Source: UBA11889 sp002313255
GTDB taxonomy: Bacteria; Pseudomonadota; Gammaproteobacteria; Pseudomonadales; Azotimanducaceae
Length of the DNA: 7,358 nt
Direction: 5' to 3'
NCBI GenBank assembly: GCA_913045265.1
Contig: CAJWQX010000087.1
Span: forward strand, 1 to 7,358
Part shown: positions 1 to 5,431 of the stretch, piece by piece
How positions within the stretch are numbered: the stretch's first letter is position 1
How the letters are laid out: each line of letters opens with the position of its first letter
Translations under genes and position numbers: made by a program
Notes under the pieces: generated by a model
Databases searched by the model: none
What the model saw: only the letters and a program-made list of their open reading frames with translations
What the model was told of the DNA's origin: nothing

Positions 1-31
1 CTTGGTTGCTATCAAACCCTCAAGCTGATCC

Positions 32-60
32 AACATACATAGTGCCGTTAAGTGCGTCAA
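32..60 (-). promoter_or_regulatory. Possible leftward sigma-70-like promoter
   Basis: On the minus strand a TTGACG hexamer (60-55, five of six consensus bases) is followed after exactly 17 bases by TATGTT (37-32, four of six). A promoter here would fire leftward out of the window, towards a divergent gene that is not seen. Its -35 box lies in the loop of the inverted repeat at 40-70. A match of this quality can arise by chance in AT-richer leader DNA, so the call is weak. Confidence 0.2.
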
Positions 61-70
61 AACGGCGCTA
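40..70. repeat. Inverted repeat (10-bp stem, 11-base loop)
   Basis: Bases 40-49 pair with 61-70 over ten positions, with one G-T wobble (43/67), around an 11-base loop. The core GCCGTT/AACGGC is perfect. It could be the terminator of a gene ending to the left: one plus-strand frame stops with TAG at 40-42 and another with TAG at 69-71. However, only a weak T-containing stretch (GTCTATTTC) follows instead of a T run. It could also be a regulatory site in a divergent intergenic region. The base pairing is seen directly; the role is not determined. Confidence 0.5.
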
Positions 71-78
71 GTCTATTT

Positions 79-100
79 CACCCAAATTACAAAATGGGTG
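79..100. repeat. Inverted repeat (6-bp arms, 10-base A-rich spacer)
   Basis: CACCCA (79-84) and TGGGTG (95-100) are perfect reverse complements separated by ten AT-rich bases. It lies nine bases right of the previous inverted repeat, so the leader holds two stem-loops or operator-like dyads in tandem. No T run follows, which argues against an intrinsic terminator. A protein-binding dyad is possible. Six-base arms are short enough that chance cannot be excluded. Confidence 0.35.
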
Positions 101-147
101 CATTCCCGAGCAAGTTAACTTGTATCGTGGGGGTCGCTTTGTAAGGA

Positions 148-171
148 TCGAATTCGCTTTAACGAATTCGA
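148..171. promoter_or_regulatory. Perfect 9-bp inverted repeat, candidate operator or 5'-UTR hairpin
   Basis: TCGAATTCG (148-156) and CGAATTCGA (163-171) are exact reverse complements around the six-base spacer CTTTAA. Because CGAATTCG is itself a palindrome, the site is also two identical 8-base palindromes whose centres are 14 bases apart. It ends 14 bases before the ATG at 186, where a repressor site or translation-controlling hairpin would be expected. If translation began at the TTG at 120, the repeat would lie inside the coding region, so it gives some support to the later start. No regulator gene is visible in the window. Confidence 0.45.
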
Positions 172-185
172 GCTTAAACTTGAGT

Positions 186-860
186 ATGCGGCATTGCGAA
201 GAACTCAAAACGGAATACGAACGTGACGGGTTCGTGGTCCTGCGAAATTATCTCCCTGAAGATGAACTCAGTCAGATGCGGGCCCAACTCGAATTCTTTC
301 ATAGCGAGGTTACCGAGCAACGGTTCCGGGCGGTGGGGACGATGAAGAGCATGGACAAGGAACACGCTTGGTTTCGGCATTACCTTGAAGAAGGTCCACA
401 CATCCCGTTGATGAAATTCCTCCTCGAGGACAGCATTAGTCCCGATAACGTGAGTTGGATCGCGAAACCCGAAGGCGTTACACGGACGCTGCCACATTTT
501 GATGCGCTGGGTAGTTATCGAAGGTCATCATTGGGGATCTCGCTTTGGATTGCGTTGGATCGAATCGACAGATGCAACGGTTGTACGCATTACGAAAAGG
601 GTTCGCACAAGCGAGAATTTGAATATGTATACCCGCTTCGCGACTACGACGAGGACAATACGAACATCTTCCGGCTCGAAGTGGATCCCGGTGATGCAGT
701 AATGCACAGCACGAGGACGGTACATTGGAGTATCGACCCACTCGACGATCGGGAAAGAAATGCGATGGTGTTTGCGTACTGGGCCGGATCATCGGACATC
801 GATCCTGTGCGCGCCGAAAAATCGAATTCGGCGTACAAAGACGGGACCACCGTCCTCTAG
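186..860 (+). CDS. PhyH-family Fe(II)/2-oxoglutarate-dependent dioxygenase
   Basis: A 224-residue cytoplasmic enzyme predicted to hydroxylate a small organic or lipid-like substrate using Fe(II), O2 and 2-oxoglutarate. It opens with the family's N-terminal pattern (YERDGFVVLRNYL, residues 11-23). It then shows the iron-binding HxD motif (H104-F-D106), a central strand ending in GSH (139-141), the GD turn (169-170), the distal iron ligand H180 in the string HSTRTVHWS, and R191 eleven residues later. The H-to-R spacing of eleven matches the 2-oxoglutarate-binding arginine of human PHYH. All cofactor residues are therefore present and the enzyme should be active. ATG at 186 is preferred because the family N-terminus begins here; neither this ATG nor the TTG at 120 (246 residues) has a clear Shine-Dalgarno sequence. 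The protein is short for the family but ends cleanly. It is first in a probable operon with an ABC exporter pair. The substrate is unknown; the motifs do not single out ectoine or phytanoyl-CoA. Confidence 0.85.
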   Translation: MRHCEELKTEYERDGFVVLRNYLPEDELSQMRAQLEFFHSEVTEQRFRAVGTMKSMDKEHAWFRHYLEEGPHIPLMKFLLEDSISPDNVSWIAKPEGVTRTLPHFDALGSYRRSSLGISLWIALDRIDRCNGCTHYEKGSHKREFEYVYPLRDYDEDNTNIFRLEVDPGDAVMHSTRTVHWSIDPLDDRERNAMVFAYWAGSSDIDPVRAEKSNSAYKDGTTVL

Positions 861-910
861 AGCCCCCCAAACGGAATTTGAGTGCATCTTGGACGCTCGC
901 AGTTGATATG

Positions 911-916
911 AGGAAG
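911..916 (+). promoter_or_regulatory. Ribosome binding site fixing the TTG start of the first ABC gene
   Basis: AGGAAG lies seven bases before the TTG at 924, ideal spacing, and no ATG in this frame lies nearby. This makes TTG the likely start. The site sits inside a three-codon minimal frame, ATG AGG AAG TAG (908-919), which ends four bases before the TTG. Confidence 0.7.
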
Positions 917-923
917 TAGAGCT

Positions 924-3335
924 TTGTCAGTTCGGGACGATCAACGCGCTAACGCGATTTCTGTTTGGGGCCCAGCAAAGCTTCCCTCGGACACGGAGGC
1001 ACGGGATCCGGACGGCCGAGGCTTTACCGCCGTATTTCGCATTTTCTTGCGAACGTGGCCCTACTTACGTCCCATGTTGATCGGATACTGGCGTGACCGA
1101 ACGGTCCTCTCTGCGTGGTTTTGGCAGTCTGTTGGAAGCCCTGATTGGAGCTACCGTTACGTCCCATTTGTCGTAACGCTGCTCGCTTTGTTGGGTCCCT
1201 TCGCCGGTTGGCTACCTTTTGGTATCGATTGGCGATTCGATTTGCTGGTATACGGCACACTCGGCATGGCGCTGCTTGCGTGGTTGCTCAATTTCTCAAA
1301 CGGTCGTTTATTTGCCGGGGCTGCGGTCGCCGCCGTGTTGGTTGGAACGTCCGCGATGCTGTTTGCGATTTTTGTGGTCGACGGTTGGGAGGACGACATA
1401 CAGGTTGGGGCGGTCTGTTTCGCGTGCCTCTCCATGTGGTTGTTTCAGTACCGTATCGAGGGCGGACGGCTCCAGATTCGACTGCGTCTAGGCTGCCATC
1501 TGGTCTACTACTACGTAATGGTGTGGGTTTCTACCCTAGTCGGAATCGTGACCGGGTTATTCACGATTGATCTTCTGAATCAATCTATTCTGCAAGCTGA
1601 ACCTTTGACTCCGTTTTTAGCAGAGTTCGTGAATCGACCGGAACTCGCTTCGGGAACCGTTGAAACGTTGAGTAACGCTGAGCGGCAGGACCTCCAATGG
1701 ATCTATATCGTGTTCCTGGTAGGTATGGGAGTCATTACGTTTCCATTCACGCTCGCCTTGCCCTATTACAACGTATGGATCATGCAACGGATCAACCAGG
1801 ATCTTCGCCTCGCACTGGTCGAACGTTGGCATCAGTTATCGCTCCGTTATCACAGCGATCATCGAGTCGGCGATTCGGTTTACCGCATTTATCAGGACTC
1901 GGCGCAAGTGACAGCGATTATAGGAATGGTTGTGTCAGTTTCGACCCAAGTCACCCAATATGCGATGACCATCTTTTTCGTCGCCGCACTGGACCCGATC
2001 CTTGGGCTTATGGGAGCCACCATTGCAGTGATGGCCGTCGCTTGGGCGGCGTGGTTTTCGCCACGGGTTCGAACGCGTTCGCTGCGTGCTCGGGAAACCA
2101 ATTCTGATCTAACCTCGCGCGTTCAAGAAGTACTTGGTGCCATTAGTGTGGTGAAAGCATACGGGCGGGAGCATTCCGAGCAGGTACGGTTTGAAGCCGA
2201 TAGCGTGAAAGCATTTAACGCGGCTCATAGAGTGCGGTCGCTGGTCGCCGTTGTCGGCATTGTCATGTTTACGTTGGCGGCTTCGATCCTGTTGGGCGGT
2301 GAATTCCTGATGGCTCTTTGGGCGAGTGACAGCCGGGAAACGTTTGCCGCTGTGCTCATCGGCTTGGTCGGCTTGAGCTTTGTGCGTTGGAATCTGAGTG
2401 CGTTTCAGTGGGCACAAGGTGAGCTGTTCACGTCGAGTGGTCAGGTGCGTGGGCTAGTGCGCGATTGGACTTCGGCCCAAGACATGGCAATGGGACTTGA
2501 TCGAGTCTTTGAGATTCTGGATATCGAGCCCGATGTTAAGAACGCACCCGATGCGATCCCCATGCCTCACTTTCAAGGAGAAATACGATTCGACAACGTT
2601 AGTTTTGGGTACGATCCTGACCGCCCGGTCCTGCGCGGAATAAATTTCAGTGCCTCGATTGGCACGATCACAGCCCTTGTTGGCCCAACGGGTTGTGGCA
2701 AAAGTACGTTAGTAAGCATGATCACCAGGTTGTTCGATCCCGATTCCGGCACGGTGTTGATGGACGGCAACGATGTACGGCGTTTCGATATCGAGAGTTT
2801 GCGGTCTAATGTATCGATAGCGCTTCAGGAGAACGTGCTATTTGGCATGAGCGTGCGAGACAACATTCGCTATGTTGCACCCGATGCCAATGACGATGAC
2901 GTGATGAAGGCGGCGCAAGTTGCCTGTGCGGAAGATTACATCGCGAGTCTGCCCGAAGGGCTTGACACGATGCTCGGCGATCGGGGAGGGCGGTTGTCTA
3001 CGGGTCAGCGACAACGTTTGTCCATTGCCCGAGCGCTGGCGAAGAATGCGCCGGTCCTAATTTTGGATGAACCGACCGCTGCCCTTGATGCGGAGACCGA
3101 ACATAAGGTATTCGAACGGCTAGCTCGCTGGGGCGAAGACCGCGTTATCTTCTTGATCACCCATCGTATCTCCACCATCCAACAAGCGGACCAGATTCTC
3201 TACCTCGATCAAGGCCAGATACTGGAGGCCGGATATCACCAGGACCTCATGAATCTTGAAGCGGGTCGTTACCGTCGTTTTGTGGAAGCCGAGTTGGAAC
3301 TCTCGGGTGGTTCCTCCATGGGAGAAGTCCCGTGA
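924..3335 (+). CDS. ABC exporter half-transporter (membrane domain plus ATPase) with extra N-terminal membrane segments
   Basis: An 803-residue inner-membrane protein of the ABCB/MsbA exporter type, about 200 residues longer than usual. An elbow-helix-like stretch (about 37-56) is followed not by TM1 but by four extra hydrophobic segments (about 78-100, 106-123, 128-153, 160-175). The ordinary six-helix domain follows (TM1 about 190-217, TM2 258-282, TM3/4 331-379, TM5/6 438-490), with the cytoplasmic GDSVYR motif at 316-321. The ATPase domain (about 553-790) has A-loop Y563, Walker A GPTGCGKST (587-595, K593), Q-loop Q635, signature LSTGQ (691-695), Walker B VLILDEP (711-717, catalytic E716), an AALD D-loop (719-722) and switch H747. 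All catalytic residues are present; the signature differs from LSGGQ at one position. The start is a TTG with a good ribosome binding site. Its stop overlaps the start of the next gene, so the two products probably dimerise. The substrate is unknown. Confidence 0.95.
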   Translation: MSVRDDQRANAISVWGPAKLPSDTEARDPDGRGFTAVFRIFLRTWPYLRPMLIGYWRDRTVLSAWFWQSVGSPDWSYRYVPFVVTLLALLGPFAGWLPFGIDWRFDLLVYGTLGMALLAWLLNFSNGRLFAGAAVAAVLVGTSAMLFAIFVVDGWEDDIQVGAVCFACLSMWLFQYRIEGGRLQIRLRLGCHLVYYYVMVWVSTLVGIVTGLFTIDLLNQSILQAEPLTPFLAEFVNRPELASGTVETLSNAERQDLQWIYIVFLVGMGVITFPFTLALPYYNVWIMQRINQDLRLALVERWHQLSLRYHSDHRVGDSVYRIYQDSAQVTAIIGMVVSVSTQVTQYAMTIFFVAALDPILGLMGATIAVMAVAWAAWFSPRVRTRSLRARETNSDLTSRVQEVLGAISVVKAYGREHSEQVRFEADSVKAFNAAHRVRSLVAVVGIVMFTLAASILLGGEFLMALWASDSRETFAAVLIGLVGLSFVRWNLSAFQWAQGELFTSSGQVRGLVRDWTSAQDMAMGLDRVFEILDIEPDVKNAPDAIPMPHFQGEIRFDNVSFGYDPDRPVLRGINFSASIGTITALVGPTGCGKSTLVSMITRLFDPDSGTVLMDGNDVRRFDIESLRSNVSIALQENVLFGMSVRDNIRYVAPDANDDDVMKAAQVACAEDYIASLPEGLDTMLGDRGGRLSTGQRQRLSIARALAKNAPVLILDEPTAALDAETEHKVFERLARWGEDRVIFLITHRISTIQQADQILYLDQGQILEAGYHQDLMNLEAGRYRRFVEAELELSGGSSMGEVP
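3321..3335 (+). promoter_or_regulatory. Ribosome binding site and GTGA stop-start overlap coupling the two ABC genes
   Basis: GGAG (3321-3324), inside the end of the first ABC gene, lies seven bases before the GTG start at 3332. The start and the upstream TGA share the sequence GTGA (3332-3335). This arrangement usually means translational coupling and roughly equal synthesis, as expected for two subunits of one heterodimer. Confidence 0.8.
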
Positions 3336-5368
3336 GCGATACAGCTTCGCCGGGACCAACTTCAAGTAAACAGCTCGAGGAAGCCCTGGATGTGGCGGCT
3401 AGCAACCTAGATGTAGGCACCGATCTTAGCTTTAGGGAGACGTGCCGGGTTATCGGTCGAGCTCTTACCTACATTCGTTTCTTCCCCTACCGGTTCGCGG
3501 CTAAGTTCGTGCTATTCGGGATTTCGCTTGCGACTCCACTCATCCTCCCGTGGCCTATCAAGATCGTAATCGATAACGTGATTCTCAATAACGCGGTGGA
3601 CCCAAGCGCTTTTCCCGGTTACTTCGCGCCGTTCGTGAACTTATTGGTGGGCAAGACGCCTTTCGAGATGATGTTATGGGTATTGCTTCTCGGGGTGGTC
3701 ATGATGATCACCATTGGTGGATTTGGTTCGACGGGAGGGGCTAACGATCAGGTCGATGCCACCATGGCGCAAGGCCACGACAAGGCGACCCAAACCGAAA
3801 ATGATGCGAACTCGGCCTTCTCGAAATTCGCGGGTCTTTTGGGTTTTGTCGAATTTCGACTCCAACTCGGTCTAAGTCAGGCAGTGAACCACTTGTTGAG
3901 GTCTCAACTCTTTGAGCGAATCCAATCGTTGCAGATGCCGTTGCTGAGCGATACGCGTATAGGGGACAGCTTGTATCGGGTGATGTACGACACGGCTGCA
4001 GTTACAAACGTATTCTTTCAGACCGTTCAATCACCTATCGGCGCAGTACTTACGGGCGGTCTGGTCCTTACCGTCATGGCGTTCAATTACGGTGAAGCGC
4101 CCGAAATTATTTGGTTAGGGGTCTGTATTTTGCCCGTCCAGTTGATCGCCATGTTGCCGTTTCCTCGGCTGATGCGACGACGTAGTCAGGCGAGTCGAGC
4201 GGCAGGCAGCGTCACCACGGGAAACATCGAAGAAGGCATAAGCAATGTGCTCGCCGTTCAAAGCTTGGGAGGTAACAAACGCGAGCGCGAGCGGTTTAGC
4301 GTCCATTCGAACGAGTCTTTTAAGCGGTACCGGGCCGAATTGTTGGTGCGGCTCTTATACGGCGTAGCTAACGGAGGTGCGCGCGGCCTGATGGGCTTCA
4401 TCGCGTTTTACTTCATCTCAAGCCGGGTGATTGAGGGCGTTTTGACGCCAGGAGATTATGGCGTGCTTTTTTACTATTACTCGTGGTTGTCCGGAGCGGT
4501 CACGGCCTTACCTTATCTGTGGATTCGCATTCAAGCGGATGTCCCGGGCATACGGCGGGTGTTTTTTCTTATGGATTTACCGAGTGAAGCAGATCGCTCT
4601 GGCGAAGAACTCAAATCCATTAACAATGCTATTACGTTGCGCCGAGTCAGCCTGACATTTGCGGACGGTCGTCAAGCGCTTGACGACGTCTCTCTGGAAT
4701 TTAAAAAGGGTGAAATCACGGCATTGGTGGGTCCGACGGGATCTGGAAAAACCAGTCTCGCGTACTTAATTCCTGAGTTCTATGCACCCACGCGGGGGTC
4801 TATCGAAGTCGATGGCGTTGACACGCAGAATATTGCGCTGAGTAGCATACGTAGCCACGTCTCGTACGTGTTTCAGGAAACGCAGTTGTTTTCAGATTCG
4901 ATTCTCGACAACATTCGTTACGGTAACCCGACAGCGAGCCGGGAAGAGGTCGAGCGTGCCGCGCATACAGCTGGCGCACACGGGTTCATTTCAGATCTAC
5001 CCGACGGCTACGAAACGCTTCTAGGTACCGTGACCAGCAAAATATCTGTAGGCCAGAAACAACGCATCGCGATTGCCCGTGGCCTACTTAAACCGGCAAG
5101 TGTTTTGATTCTGGATGAACCCACGTCGGCACTCGACCCTGAAACGGAGTCTTACCTCGTTCAGGCGCTACATGAGGCTGCCAAGGACAAGCTTGTGGTT
5201 ATTATTGCTCATCGTCTGTCGACTATTGTGAATGCAGGAAAGATCGTGTTTCTAGAGGCGGGACGTGTAGTTGAGCAGGGTACGCACGAGCAGTTGATGA
5301 CCGTCGAATCGGGGCACTATCGCGCGTTTGTTGAATTGCAATCGTATTCTAAGACGAGCTTGTCGTAG
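3332..5368 (+). CDS. ABC exporter half-transporter, partner subunit
   Basis: A 678-residue inner-membrane ABC exporter subunit, likely the heterodimer partner of the preceding protein. After a polar N-terminus (about 1-35) come an elbow helix (about 38-52), TM1 (about 55-80), TM2 (about 112-130), then an unusual polar stretch (about 131-163, rich in G, D, N, Q, T) before the cytoplasmic helix LRSQLFERIQ (189-198) and GDSLYR (211-216). TM3/4 lie at about 228-275 and TM5/6 at about 338-395. The ATPase domain (about 433-665) has F443 at the A-loop position, Walker A GPTGSGKTS (467-475, K473), Q-loop Q515, signature ISVGQ (571-575) instead of LSGGQ, Walker B VLILDEP (591-597, E596), a canonical SALD D-loop (599-602) and switch H627. 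Both Walker motifs and the catalytic glutamate are intact, so it is not an ATPase-dead subunit; only the signature is degenerate. The GTG start is supported by a well-placed GGAG. It shares the GDSxYR motif with its neighbour, suggesting related subunits. The substrate is unknown. Confidence 0.94.
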   Translation: MSDTASPGPTSSKQLEEALDVAASNLDVGTDLSFRETCRVIGRALTYIRFFPYRFAAKFVLFGISLATPLILPWPIKIVIDNVILNNAVDPSAFPGYFAPFVNLLVGKTPFEMMLWVLLLGVVMMITIGGFGSTGGANDQVDATMAQGHDKATQTENDANSAFSKFAGLLGFVEFRLQLGLSQAVNHLLRSQLFERIQSLQMPLLSDTRIGDSLYRVMYDTAAVTNVFFQTVQSPIGAVLTGGLVLTVMAFNYGEAPEIIWLGVCILPVQLIAMLPFPRLMRRRSQASRAAGSVTTGNIEEGISNVLAVQSLGGNKRERERFSVHSNESFKRYRAELLVRLLYGVANGGARGLMGFIAFYFISSRVIEGVLTPGDYGVLFYYYSWLSGAVTALPYLWIRIQADVPGIRRVFFLMDLPSEADRSGEELKSINNAITLRRVSLTFADGRQALDDVSLEFKKGEITALVGPTGSGKTSLAYLIPEFYAPTRGSIEVDGVDTQNIALSSIRSHVSYVFQETQLFSDSILDNIRYGNPTASREEVERAAHTAGAHGFISDLPDGYETLLGTVTSKISVGQKQRIAIARGLLKPASVLILDEPTSALDPETESYLVQALHEAAKDKLVVIIAHRLSTIVNAGKIVFLEAGRVVEQGTHEQLMTVESGHYRAFVELQSYSKTSLS

Positions 5369-5431
5369 TTTTCTTTCTCGTACGCGGAGTAGCTTTCAGC
5401 AGATCCGATCGATGGCTATAGCGGTGATCGT
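5369..5431. other. Short convergent intergenic gap
   Basis: These 63 bases separate the stop of the second ABC gene (TAG 5366-5368) from the stop of the leftward DUF3604 gene (5434-5432). The operon's stop is followed by a T-rich tract (GTTTTCTTTCT). The only stem before it is ACGA/TCGT (5354-5357 with 5363-5366), four pairs, too weak to call a terminator. A second dyad, CGATC/GATCG (5406-5410 with 5426-5430), encloses the small palindrome GCTATAGC but lacks a T run on either strand. Transcripts presumably end here by some means, because the genes converge. Confidence 0.4.

Noticed and set aside
1..71. Possible ends of an upstream rightward gene (frames stopping at TAG 40-42 or TAG 69-71), or a leftward start at ATG 36-34.
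   Set aside because: Each frame is open for only 12 to 22 codons before the window edge, none shows a recognisable protein end or start, and the three are mutually conflicting. They cannot be separated without sequence to the left.
186..860. Assignment of the dioxygenase as ectoine hydroxylase or true phytanoyl-CoA hydroxylase.
   Set aside because: Only the shared Fe(II)/2-oxoglutarate motifs match. No ectoine genes are nearby, the protein is shorter than those enzymes, and no substrate-specific residues can be identified.
1145..1570. Alternative-frame open reading frames inside the first ABC gene, the longest 141 codons.
   Set aside because: They lie within a clearly recognised gene, their translations are cysteine/arginine-rich without family resemblance, and they have no supporting start signals.
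924..5368. A peptidase-containing bacteriocin exporter (C39 type) or a lantibiotic export system.
   Set aside because: The N-terminal extension of the first subunit is hydrophobic and lacks the Cys-His peptidase motifs, and no small precursor peptide gene is visible in the gaps.
5354..5430. Intrinsic terminator between the convergent genes.
   Set aside because: The stem before the T-rich tract has only four pairs, and the better dyad (5406-5430) has five outer pairs, mismatched inner bases and no T run on either strand.
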